Positions 8,999 through 17,132 of a DNA stretch of 64,000 bases are shown here, piece by piece (position 1 is the first letter of the stretch; every line of letters starts with the position of its first letter). The translations under genes and the position numbers were made by a program. Source of the DNA: Roseburia hominis (GTDB lineage Bacteria; Bacillota; Clostridia; Lachnospirales; Lachnospiraceae); assembly GCF_021531695.1 (NCBI RefSeq), contig NZ_JADYUI010000005.1, forward strand, positions 1 to 64,000, written 5' to 3'. The notes under the pieces were generated by a model. The model made no database searches and was not told the DNA's origin. It worked only from the letters and a program-made list of their open reading frames with translations.

Positions 8999-9997
8999 CT
9001 ACTCTGCTTTTAAATCATACTGCGAAAAATCCAAAAAAACTTTAGTTCCCACACCGACTTTAGAAGTAATTGAAATTCTGTGAGATAGATTCTTTACAAT
9101 TTGTTTCGTTAAATATAATCCAATTCCTGTTGCTTTTTTATCCATACGACCATTATACCCGGTATATCCCCGTTCAAAAATACGCGGAAGATCCTCCGGT
9201 GTAATCCCTATTCCGGTATCTTCTATCACCAATGTATTTTTCTTTGTCTTATCCATATATATACGAATACTTCCGGTTTTCGTGTACTTAATTGCATTTG
9301 AAATAATCTGTTCTAAAACAAAAGACAACCATTTTTCATCGGTAATAACCTTATGATTTAAATTCTGATAATCAATGGCTATTTTCTTCCTTATAAAAAG
9401 AGGAGCATATTTACGAATAACACTCCGCATAATCGTATCCAGATCATAAATTTCAAAGCTGTAGTCCGTACTTGAACTATTTAACCGCATATACTGTAAT
9501 GCCATCTCTGCATATTGCTCGATCTTAAATAATTCAAGCGAAAGTTCCCTATTACTATTACTGTCATTCTCATTTTCCTGCAAAATTAAATGCATGGCAG
9601 AAATCGGCGTTTTAATCTGATGAACCCACATCGTATAATAATCCATACTCTCCTGTTCAAAATTTTTTGCCTGCTGAGTCACTTCTTCTTTTTCCTGATT
9701 AAGTGAAAATAATAAATCCTGATAAAGTTCTTCTATTGGTGTTTCTGCTTCCGGAAGTTTCTCCAGTTGATGATCACTTCTTAATATGAAAGAAAGTGTA
9801 TTTTCTTTTTGTTTAAAACGATAAAACTGATAAAGAAAAATGCAAATTGCAGGAATTAAACTAAGAACTGCCGCATATTCTACTGCATACAATGGTAAAT
9901 CATATAAAAATGGAATCAAAAGAAAGAAAAGTAACATCGTACCATATAAAATCAGATTCCATTTCTGCTGTTTTAAATAAGAAAAGAAAAGTTTCAT
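8999..9997 (-). CDS. BceS-type sensor histidine kinase
   Basis: 332 residues. Two membrane helices (about 13-35 and 38-57) with almost no extracellular loop are the signature of intramembrane-sensing kinases, which take their signal from the BceAB transporter. The phosphoacceptor His is in YTMWVHQIKTPISAMHL. ATP-binding motifs are NAIKYTKTG, EDTGIGI and ATGIGLYLTK. Its start directly abuts the response-regulator stop (9998), so the two are co-translated. Predicted role: phosphorylate the adjacent regulator when the transporter handles a cell-wall-active peptide. Confidence 0.92.
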   Translation of the reverse strand: MKLFFSYLKQQKWNLILYGTMLLFFLLIPFLYDLPLYAVEYAAVLSLIPAICIFLYQFYRFKQKENTLSFILRSDHQLEKLPEAETPIEELYQDLLFSLNQEKEEVTQQAKNFEQESMDYYTMWVHQIKTPISAMHLILQENENDSNSNRELSLELFKIEQYAEMALQYMRLNSSSTDYSFEIYDLDTIMRSVIRKYAPLFIRKKIAIDYQNLNHKVITDEKWLSFVLEQIISNAIKYTKTGSIRIYMDKTKKNTLVIEDTGIGITPEDLPRIFERGYTGYNGRMDKKATGIGLYLTKQIVKNLSHRISITSKVGVGTKVFLDFSQYDLKAE

Positions 9998-10681
9998 CTA
10001 CTCCACCAGATATCCAAGCCCTTTCTTTGTAATAATAAAATTAGTTAACCCTAACTCTTCTAATTTTTTGCGAAGTCTGGTGACATTTACCGTTAATGTA
10101 TTTTCATCCACATAACAGTCTGTTTCCCAGAGTTTTGTCATTAATGTATCTCTGGACACCGTTTTTCCACGATTCGAAAGCAGCGTTTCCAAAATTTTGA
10201 AGTCATTTTTTGTAAGTTCCAGCTTTTTCCCCTGATAGGTCAAAGAAGCATCCCTTAAATTCAATACAGCACCTTTACAGGCAATTAAGTTGTTTTCACT
10301 GGAAAAATCATAACTACGGCGTAACAGTGCCTGCATTTTTGCAATTAAAACTGAAAAATCAAATGGTTTTGCAATAAAGTCATCTGCTCCCATGTTCATT
10401 GCCATAATAATGTTCATATTATCCGAAGCCGAGGATAAGAAAATAATGGGTACTTTTGATATTTTTCTTATCTCCTGACACCAGAAAAATCCATTATGAA
10501 ATGGAAGTGTAATATCCAATAAAATAAGTGCCGGTTCAAACGCAACAAAAGTGTCCAGAACTTTTGAAAAGTCCTGAACACACTCTGCTTCATATCCCCA
10601 TCCTTTTACCTGATTTAAAACCGCAGATGCAATTGTATCATCATCTTCTACGATTAATATTTTATAAGTAATGTCTGTCAT
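9998..10681 (-). CDS. BceR-type OmpR-family response regulator
   Basis: 227 residues. The receiver domain (1-118) has acidic residues ILIVEDDDTI, phosphoacceptor Asp in LILLDITLPFHNG and the conserved Lys in DDFIAKPF. The C-terminal winged helix (about 130-227) has ELTKNDFKILETLLSNRGK and TLTVNVTRLRKKL. It should bind the TNACA-N4-TGTNA site before the transporter genes. It lies 9 bases downstream of the LiaF-like gene. Confidence 0.93.
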   Translation of the reverse strand: MTDITYKILIVEDDDTIASAVLNQVKGWGYEAECVQDFSKVLDTFVAFEPALILLDITLPFHNGFFWCQEIRKISKVPIIFLSSASDNMNIIMAMNMGADDFIAKPFDFSVLIAKMQALLRRSYDFSSENNLIACKGAVLNLRDASLTYQGKKLELTKNDFKILETLLSNRGKTVSRDTLMTKLWETDCYVDENTLTVNVTRLRKKLEELGLTNFIITKKGLGYLVE

Positions 10682-10690
10682 GATATGCTC

Positions 10691-11392
10691 CTATATATAA
10701 ATAATTTCTAAGCTTCCAAAGCTTACCTCACCCATTACATAAAGCACCGGTGCATCAACAACCGGAGTTCTTGCTCCCTTTTCTTCTATATTTCCAAATG
10801 AAGTTTCAGCATTTATCTGTACATTCCATGTTCTTGGAATAAATAAACTAATGGAACCAAAGGAAACATTTACATTGACTGTAGCACTATTATTATTTAA
10901 TGCTGCCTGGTCGAAGTATACTTTTAGAGAACCAAAACTACTTTTAAAATTTCCACGTTCAAAATTCTGGCTGTTAATGTATTTTATACTGGAATTAAAC
11001 GATACATAGGCATCAATTACATTGTTAAATTCCTGTGTTGTTGTTTCGGAATAAGAATACGTATTAGATTGCCCATTTTCATTCTCTTTCTGTTTTTGTG
11101 GAAAAATAAGGGATAATCCAATACTTCCAAATAATGCAATCCCAAGCACCGACCATGGTGTTAAACTCTCAATGTGAAGTGCTTCATCAAAAAGAATCGC
11201 AAGGAATGCAATCGGAAAAAGAATTCCCGCAAAATTTAATTTTGGAATGTTTTCAATTAAAATAACAAGCAAGCCTGCCGCTAAAATTAACTTAAACACA
11301 TTGATTCCCGGGAAATATCCCAATTTTTCAAATAAAATACAGACGGCAATCAAGATAAAAATAACTCCCCAGAATACGTTTCTTTTTTTCAC
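10691..11392 (-). CDS. LiaF-like membrane protein (cell-wall stress response)
   Basis: 233 residues from GTG 11392 with AGAGG upstream. Four hydrophobic helices fill residues 7-100. A soluble beta-rich domain follows (about 125-233) with repeated VNVSFGSISLFIPRTW and VSFGSLEIIY strands, as in LiaF and 'cell wall-active antibiotics response' proteins. LiaF is a negative regulator of the LiaRS system. Here the protein is encoded first in an operon with a BceRS-type pair, an uncommon mix, and may modulate that kinase. That role is inferred only from context. Confidence 0.75.
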   Translation of the reverse strand: MKKRNVFWGVIFILIAVCILFEKLGYFPGINVFKLILAAGLLVILIENIPKLNFAGILFPIAFLAILFDEALHIESLTPWSVLGIALFGSIGLSLIFPQKQKENENGQSNTYSYSETTTQEFNNVIDAYVSFNSSIKYINSQNFERGNFKSSFGSLKVYFDQAALNNNSATVNVNVSFGSISLFIPRTWNVQINAETSFGNIEEKGARTPVVDAPVLYVMGEVSFGSLEIIYI

Positions 11393-11468
11393 CGTAATGA
11401 CCTCTTTTCTTTTAACTGTGCTTTTAATTGTTTGTAATAATTTCTTGTTTCAATTTTTTCCAAATTCC

Positions 11469-12821
11469 TTACTTGGACTTCATTTTCCAGTTTTGGTATA
11501 ACTCCATGCATTCTCTCGGACTATATGCAATTTCCAGTGTTTCCTCTGTCATACCTTCCTGATCCAACAGATATCCTATAAATTCCTGATACTCATCTCT
11601 CTTTTTAATACGGTTCCATGTACGCTCTGCCAGATTACCACTCTCTTTTTCTTTCTTATAATCCTCTAAAATGATATCCGCTTTTTGGGCCTTTTCTTCA
11701 CTGTCATCAATAAGATGAATGTTCTCATCCGTATAACCTTCTTCAATAGCCTTTTTCATCCAGCCAACAAAATTCCGAATTTCGGTCTGCTTCTTTGATA
11801 AATCATAAGCTGCTTTTACACGTTCCACATCATAATCTGCGATCTTAAGAAATGCTTTTATATCTTTCGAAGATACTTTTTTTTCAATATAATCCATAAT
11901 TTCGGCAAACCGATCTTCATAATCCTGTGGTACATTATCCGATGTATCTACCACACTGGTTCCGTTTTCCAATAAAATTTCATTCTCCTGCTCTGTTTTT
12001 TCTTCAATTTCCTTGTAATTCTCATTCTTTTTGATATAAAATGTTATTCCCACGACTTTCCCACCTCGTCCGGAACGAAGCGGTTCATAATCGATCTCTA
12101 AATCACTCTTCTCATTAATCTGACGTTTGGCTACTTCTAACACATTCACCTTAAAATCATACCATTTCTCAAAATGTTTTTCCTTAGCAACTGAATTTAC
12201 AATATAATCAAAATCCGGATTTGGTTTATCAAGTTCTTTTTGAACACGTTCCTCCTGTGTATTAACACATCCAATTGCTAACTTGAGTTCTGACAAATTA
12301 TAATCAATCTTTAATGGCTCATTATCCTTCTCAACCCGATATGCCTGTGTCTTTAAAAGCTCATAAATTCGATAAGCATAATTTGACGTAAAATCAACAA
12401 GAATTCCCATATTCATTGTCGTAAAATTACTCTTTAAATCATCCAGATAATAATTCATCTCAGGTGTAAAATTCACCGTAAACTTCCCGTTTTCAAACTC
12501 TGCTGTATGTATGATATTAATAAATTTAAAAGAATGTTTTTCCTTATCCTCAATAAACATTGTCCTACCGGTCATTGCTTTTGCAACTGACTTTAACTGC
12601 GTATAAAAACTGCCATCATCCCGTCCCATTACCCGCTTTATCTCAGCAGTTGAAAAAGTAATTGTCGGTCTTCCAAATTCATCGCGCTTAGCCTTTTTTA
12701 ACGCTAATACCATGATTTTATTTTCTGTCAGCGTCGATTTATATTTTGCTGAAATCAAAGTATTCGATCTGGTTATTTCCTCATGTTTATAGAGTTCGCG
12801 TGCATCATTTGATAAGCCCAT
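11469..12821 (-). CDS. Plasmid replication initiator, Rep_3/RepB family
   Basis: 450-residue initiator with two winged-helix domains, as in theta-replicating iteron plasmids: WH1 about residues 12-150 (RSNTLISAKYKSTLTENKIMVLAL at its start) and WH2 about 155-270 (TSNYAYRIYELLKTQAY, IDYNLSELKLAIG). The extra C-terminal 180 residues are charged and helical and probably serve partner contacts. It would bind the iteron-like repeats just upstream (12.9-13.4 kb), open the adjacent AT-rich DNA and load the helicase. ATG 12821 follows GGAAGGA. Its promoter overlaps a palindrome and iteron-like half-sites, suggesting self-repression. Its presence marks the replicon as plasmid or chromid-derived. Confidence 0.9.
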   Translation of the reverse strand: MGLSNDARELYKHEEITRSNTLISAKYKSTLTENKIMVLALKKAKRDEFGRPTITFSTAEIKRVMGRDDGSFYTQLKSVAKAMTGRTMFIEDKEKHSFKFINIIHTAEFENGKFTVNFTPEMNYYLDDLKSNFTTMNMGILVDFTSNYAYRIYELLKTQAYRVEKDNEPLKIDYNLSELKLAIGCVNTQEERVQKELDKPNPDFDYIVNSVAKEKHFEKWYDFKVNVLEVAKRQINEKSDLEIDYEPLRSGRGGKVVGITFYIKKNENYKEIEEKTEQENEILLENGTSVVDTSDNVPQDYEDRFAEIMDYIEKKVSSKDIKAFLKIADYDVERVKAAYDLSKKQTEIRNFVGWMKKAIEEGYTDENIHLIDDSEEKAQKADIILEDYKKEKESGNLAERTWNRIKKRDEYQEFIGYLLDQEGMTEETLEIAYSPRECMELYQNWKMKSK

Positions 12822-12863
12822 TCATCTCTATCCTTCCCATCAAAAAACAACTTTTTTCTTCAC

Positions 12864-12900
12864 TAATTCGAATTATAACGGAGTTTTTTGGAGAAGTCAA
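12864..12900 (-). promoter_or_regulatory. rep promoter with overlapping palindrome
   Basis: Minus-strand TTGACT (12900-12895), 17 bases, TATAAT (12877-12872). The perfect palindrome TAATTCGAATTA (12864-12875) overlaps the -10 box, and the spacer contains two CTCC words like those of the iterons. The arrangement suggests autoregulation by Rep. Confidence 0.8.
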
Positions 12901-12904
12901 TTAT

Positions 12905-13426
12905 TTTTTCCATATTTCTCCGTAGTTTTGCTCCACATTTCTCATTAGTTATATATTTTTTACGTTCCATTTTTCTCGTTCTTTTCTCCATATTGCTCCT
13001 TTATAAAGGATTTTTAATCCATTTCCCTCTTGCTTTTCCTCAATATCTGGTAATTATTTTTTCTCCATATACAAGATATTTTTTACTGTGTATTTTTCGT
13101 TATCTGCTTTCTAATTTTCCATATTTCTCTGCACTTTACTCCTTTTTTACAGTTATATACTCCTTTTTTTCTCTATCTTTTGTTTTTTAGCTGGTTTTTT
13201 GGAGTCACCCTCGCTTCCTGCACTCCATTTTCCTCGTTATAAAAGCATTATTCTCCTTTTTTTCAGTTATAACAGCACTTTTTTAGCATGTTCACTCCTT
13301 TTTTTCTCTAATAAACTCTTTTTTTTCAGTACTATTTAAAACTTTATCCGGTTTCGCTCCATTTTTCTCGTTATAAACTCCTTTTTTTCAGTTATAAAAT
13401 AATTCTCTCCTTTTTTTCGGCTTCTT
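12905..13426. repeat. Iteron-like array, probable replication origin
   Basis: At least nine 20-bp units of plus-strand form CTCC(A/T)TTTTTY..TTATAA begin at 13139, 13160, 13223, 13253, 13295, 13316, 13357, 13378 and 13407. Examples are CTCCATTTTTCTCGTTATAA (13357) and CTCCTTTTTTTCAGTTATAA (13253 and 13378, identical). Neighbouring units are 21 bp (two helical turns) or about 29-30 bp (three turns) apart. Degenerate copies lie at about 12908, 12931, 12965, 12986 and 13117, the 12965/12986 pair again 21 bp apart. Position next to rep, helical phasing and sequence conservation all fit initiator-binding iterons. Confidence 0.8.
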
Positions 13427-13429
13427 TCT

Positions 13430-14530
13430 CTTTTTCTACTGTTTCTTTTTCGCTTTTTCCTCTTTCTTTTTCCTTCTTCCCGGCTTCTTTGTTGCGTGGA
13501 TTTTCTTTTTCTACTGTTTCTTTTTCCTTTTTTTCTCCATCTTTTTATGTTTTTTTCGGCTTCTTTCTCCAATATGACAGTAATTCAATACTCAAAGCCC
13601 TTGATTTTAGCGGATTCCAGGCTCCTTAATATAAATAAATTAAATATGTTGTTATTAATATAAATTAAATATAATCTAATATTTATGTTGTTGTATAAAT
13701 ATATGGATGTACCTTTTTCCATTTTTCATGAAAGAATAAATGTACAAAAAGAAAATCTTAAACCTGTTTCTAGTTAATTAAAACAAACATGTGAAACCAG
13801 CTTCATTACTTGCTCAAAAATGATGTAACATCTGAAAGAAGAGGATCCTAACGTAAGATATATAAAGCTTATAATAAATTAAGACGCATACGATACATAT
13901 AATACACAAGATACATATGACACGCATTATGCGTATACAGAACTGAGAATCATATAATATTTATAATAATCTAATGTACTGACTAATTGATAATATTACG
14001 TTTACATATAATACATATATTACATATGCAGAAAAAGGAAGATGAGATATGGTAGAAATCGTTTATATATGGTACATATTATAATTATGTTTTATAAATA
14101 AAATATGTATTATATGTACTGTATTTAAAATAGACAATATAAATAAAATAAAAAATCTAATATATATAAGAAAACTATGACAAATAAAAAACATAATATA
14201 AATAAGAATAATAAAATAAATACGTAAATTAAAACACAAATACAACATAAAGCAAATACAATAAATATAAAAAATATTATATGTAAAATAAATATGATAG
14301 ATAGATAAAATATGTAAAATGAGAAGTGTATGAAAAATAGAAAAAATAAGCAACATAAACAATATAAATAATATAAAAGACATAGATAGAATAAAATACA
14401 TAGATAATATAAAAGATATAAATAAAACATAAAAAATAAAATATATAAAACATATAAGATATATAATATATATACTATAAATAAAAATAATATATTATAT
14501 AAGAAACGTATTCACAATAAGACATAATAT
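13430..14530. other. Gene-free AT-rich origin/centromere tract
   Basis: From 13430 to 13570 the plus strand is a T/C-rich tract with two imperfect copies of TTTCTTTTTCTACTGTTTCTTTTTC. From 13620 to 14530 it is extremely AT-rich, and from 14040 it is almost only A and T, built from short words such as ATATAAA, AATATAAA and AACATAA. A small palindrome ACGCATTATGCGT stands at 13922-13934. I see no credible gene; open frames here are low-complexity and lack ribosome binding sites. It is probably the DNA-unwinding part of the origin plus the binding region for the partition protein. Confidence 0.6.
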
Positions 14531-14540
14531 ATGTTATAAT
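14511..14540 (+). promoter_or_regulatory. Promoter of the par operon
   Basis: TTCACA (14511-14516), 18 bases, TATAAT (14535-14540), 55 bases before the parA start, at the edge of the AT-rich tract. Confidence 0.6.
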
Positions 14541-14595
14541 ACCTGTAACTGAAAAAAGAATGGAAACGAACAAAAGATAGGAAGAGGAGAAAAAA

Positions 14596-15366
14596 ATGAA
14601 ACATGTTATTATGATTTCAAATCAAAAAGGTGGTGTTGGAAAAACAACTACCACATTAGAATTATGTTCTTTATTTGGAAAGAAATATAAGGTGCTTGGT
14701 ATTGATCTGGATTCACAGCGTAATTTTTCCATGTATGCAGGGGCGAATCTTACGAGTAAAGCGACGGTGAATGAGGTCTTAAATGCTGAGGTCTTGTTAG
14801 AAGACGCAGTACAGCATCTTTCTGATTTTGATATTTTAATCGGTAGTAAAGAACTGGCAGAAGCGTCAAAAACATTTGGAGAACCGGACGATATTTATTT
14901 GCTGCAGGATGTTTTGGAAGAAGTTGATACTTACGATTACATTTTTATTGATAATGCACCGGCAAGAAGTCCATTACTTTATATGAGCTATCTGGTAAGT
15001 GATTATATTATTGCGCCTGCAGAATGTGATGATGGTGCATTAGAGGGATTAAGAGAACTTGGAGCAGACATCAATCGTTTTAAAAAGAGAAAACAGACAA
15101 ATGTAAAAGTACTTGGATTGTTACTTAATAAAAGCGAGAATACGGTTATGCACAATCTGGCTTATGAAGAGATGGAAGAAATAGGCGAAGAACTGGGCGG
15201 GATGCCTTTTCGAACAACGATTCGTAAGTCTATTACTGTGGCAGAAGCAAAAGCTGCAAGAAAAAGCATCAACGAATACGCAAAAAATAATAATAGTGCC
15301 AAGGATTATAAGAAATTGATGAAAGAAATTGAGGATAGAATTAAAGCAATTGAGGAGGAGAAATAA
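14596..15366 (+). CDS. parA: ParA-family partition ATPase
   Basis: 256 residues, a deviant Walker ATPase that moves replicon copies apart by gradients on the nucleoid. Motifs: QKGGVGKTTTT (Walker A with the signature Lys), GIDLDSQRN (A') and YIFIDNAPA (Walker B). It lacks an N-terminal HTH, so it is the short ParA/Soj-like type, which does not itself bind a specific operator. ATG 14596 follows GAAGAGGAG. The next gene starts within its stop codon, giving tight co-translation with a DNA-binding partner. The location opposite rep across the AT-rich origin is typical of low-copy plasmids and chromids. Confidence 0.93.
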   Translation: MKHVIMISNQKGGVGKTTTTLELCSLFGKKYKVLGIDLDSQRNFSMYAGANLTSKATVNEVLNAEVLLEDAVQHLSDFDILIGSKELAEASKTFGEPDDIYLLQDVLEEVDTYDYIFIDNAPARSPLLYMSYLVSDYIIAPAECDDGALEGLRELGADINRFKKRKQTNVKVLGLLLNKSENTVMHNLAYEEMEEIGEELGGMPFRTTIRKSITVAEAKAARKSINEYAKNNNSAKDYKKLMKEIEDRIKAIEEEK

Positions 15367-16073
15367 TGGCAAGCAAGCGAGATCAACTAAAAAAACTCAA
15401 AGAAAGCAGAACGCAGCAGACAATTGAAGAAATGTCTTCTCCTGCGGAAGATAAATTGAAAGAATTAGAAAAACAGGAAGAACTGGTAGAAAGTCAGAAG
15501 GATCATAAAGAGATAGAATCTGTTTCGGAATTTAAAAACCAGGAGTTAACCAGGAATAGTGAGTTGAAAGAAAAAAAAGAAGCAGAAAAAGCTGATGAAT
15601 CGACAGTAATAAGCGTTGTAATACCGCAAGAGGAGAAAACGGCATTAAAACGGGAAGACAAGGGACAGAGCAAAGTTGAAATGCCTGAAAAGTCAGAAAC
15701 AAAAGAGAAAACAAAGCGTACAAGTATGGCTCTTCTTGTGGAAAATAATAAATTTATCCGTCTGCGTGCAATGCAGCTTGGGTATAGTATACAAAATTAT
15801 GTAAACCTTTTGATTGAAGAAGAAATCGCGCGCAGCAAGACAGAAAGTGAAATAAATCTTATGGAAATAACAGATAATCTTGATATGAATTACCGAAGAG
15901 GTCAGAATTCAACGATTGTTGCTTTGGTTTTAAAAGAATCAAATGCAAAGTTTTTGAAGCGTGGCGGAGCGATGCTTGGAATGAATGCAACTAATTTTTT
16001 AAATTATATTATTTCTGAGGAACAAAAAAGAGAGAAGGAAAATGGACCGCGTAAGGGTGAATTTGATGAATGA
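15366..16073 (+). CDS. Putative partition DNA-binding protein with tandem RHH-like segments
   Basis: 235 residues, starting inside the parA stop codon. Residues 1-115 are highly charged (Lys/Glu/Gln) and likely coiled or disordered. Two similar segments follow. At about 119-152, MALLVENNKFIRLRAMQLGY leads into QNYVNLLIEEE. At about 181-215, STIVALVLKESNAKFLKRGG leads into NATNFLNYIISEE. Each reads as a beta strand, a helix, a turn and a second helix, like a ribbon-helix-helix unit. There is no ParB N-terminal nuclease-like domain. By position it is the centromere-binding partner of ParA. That assignment is inferred from context and predicted fold, not from a recognised family. Confidence 0.65.
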   Translation: MASKRDQLKKLKESRTQQTIEEMSSPAEDKLKELEKQEELVESQKDHKEIESVSEFKNQELTRNSELKEKKEAEKADESTVISVVIPQEEKTALKREDKGQSKVEMPEKSETKEKTKRTSMALLVENNKFIRLRAMQLGYSIQNYVNLLIEEEIARSKTESEINLMEITDNLDMNYRRGQNSTIVALVLKESNAKFLKRGGAMLGMNATNFLNYIISEEQKREKENGPRKGEFDE

Positions 16074-16208
16074 TATACAATCAAAAAAGAAATGATGTGA
16101 AAGATTAGCTGGCAGAATAAAGATAAAAAGTAAACATAAAATAAAATTATAATTAAAAACATAAAATATTGCTAAAATATCTGGCAATTATAAGGGAAGA
16201 TGTGTGAA

Positions 16209-16460
16209 ATGAACGATATATTATTTTGCAGTACAACGGATGCGGCACAGGCGAGAAAATTCGTAAATGGATTGGAAAAACAAGAGATTTCTTATTTGCA
16301 GCGATGGGAAGAAATTCCTATGTTTCGGAGAAGAAAGTATGGGAATGCAAAAGAAATTTGTAATATTTATGTAAATTACGGACAGGCTGAGCTGGTGGAA
16401 AAATATTATGAAAATTTATCAGATGATGAAAAAAAGGGAATCATAAAAAAGGAAAAGTAG
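16209..16460 (+). CDS. Small conserved-looking protein of unknown function
   Basis: 83 residues from ATG 16209 (MNDILFCSTTDAAQARKF). AAGGGAAG lies about 9 bases upstream; the in-frame ATG at 16200 would touch it. The protein is soluble and basic at the C-terminus, with no recognisable motif. It follows the partition genes after a 135-base AT-rich gap and precedes another small gene by about 30 bases, so it may be part of the plasmid backbone. Function unknown. Confidence 0.6.
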   Translation: MNDILFCSTTDAAQARKFVNGLEKQEISYLQRWEEIPMFRRRKYGNAKEICNIYVNYGQAELVEKYYENLSDDEKKGIIKKEK

Positions 16461-16493
16461 CAGGATGGGATGTAAGAAGAAAGGCGAGGAAAT

Positions 16494-16967
16494 ATGACGA
16501 TTGAAATGGCAGTAAAAGCCTGTAGGGAAACACAGTATAAAGGCTGGCAGATGGTAACATTCGTACAGAAATATGTAAATAAGCATATGAAATACTCTAA
16601 GAACAATGCAATGGAGTTGCCGAAAACAGCTTTTATGCATGGAAAAGGCGATTCCAGACAACAGGCATGGTGTGTCGATTATATTTTAAAACAATTTCAT
16701 ATTCACTCCGAGTTAGTTTATACCACAAAGGCTCAATTTTATGCAGATCTGGAGAAAAAGCAGCCGGCATACGAAGCAGGACATGTATGGTGCCGTGTGC
16801 GCTTAAATGATAATGTAAAATTTGTCTGTTCCTGTTACAAGGAAAACATTCCGGGAAAAGTCAATTTTACACCAATTGCGCCAGTAAAACGTTATAATCT
16901 GTTGGCTCAGGCAGGCAGCTATCTTGATATTATGGTGAAAAACAGTGGCTTATTTGCTTCCAAATAA
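16494..16967 (+). CDS. Transglutaminase-like (cysteine protease fold) protein
   Basis: 157 residues, ATG 16494 behind AGGCGAGGA. KGDSRQQAWCVDYILKQF places Cys60 at the start of a helix, and EAGHVWCRVRLNDNVKFV places His97 on a following strand. These are the Cys and His positions of transglutaminase-like domains. The expected Asp at the end of the next strand is not obvious (VCSCYKEN is found), so activity is uncertain. There is no signal peptide. The gene lies directly downstream of the partition cluster. Possible roles are peptide or protein cleavage, or a structural domain only. Confidence 0.6.
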   Translation: MTIEMAVKACRETQYKGWQMVTFVQKYVNKHMKYSKNNAMELPKTAFMHGKGDSRQQAWCVDYILKQFHIHSELVYTTKAQFYADLEKKQPAYEAGHVWCRVRLNDNVKFVCSCYKENIPGKVNFTPIAPVKRYNLLAQAGSYLDIMVKNSGLFASK

Positions 16968-17132
16968 GGAAATAAATCCAAATACTAAAAATAAAAAACA
17001 TATAATACATATGTATCATATGAGAAATAAATAATATATGTTACAGAGAACAAAATAAGTAAGGAATATATTAGAAAAAACCTATCAAAGAAATGTTATA
17101 GTATGCAGACGGATAGGGGGAGAGAATTAGAA

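Noticed and set aside
12905-13426. Repeats considered as a CRISPR array
   Set aside because: Units are 20 bp, imperfect, T-rich, with 1-60 bp gaps rather than uniform unique spacers, and no cas genes are present. Position beside rep fits iterons.
13336-13572. Lys/Arg-rich open frame on the minus strand
   Set aside because: It is the translation of purine-rich iteron and simple-repeat DNA, with no start signal and repeated KRKKRK-like composition.
14063-14430. Open frames of about 100 codons on the minus strand in the AT-rich tract
   Set aside because: Low-complexity Phe/Leu/Ile/Tyr strings produced by ATATAAA-type words, overlapping one another, without ribosome binding sites.
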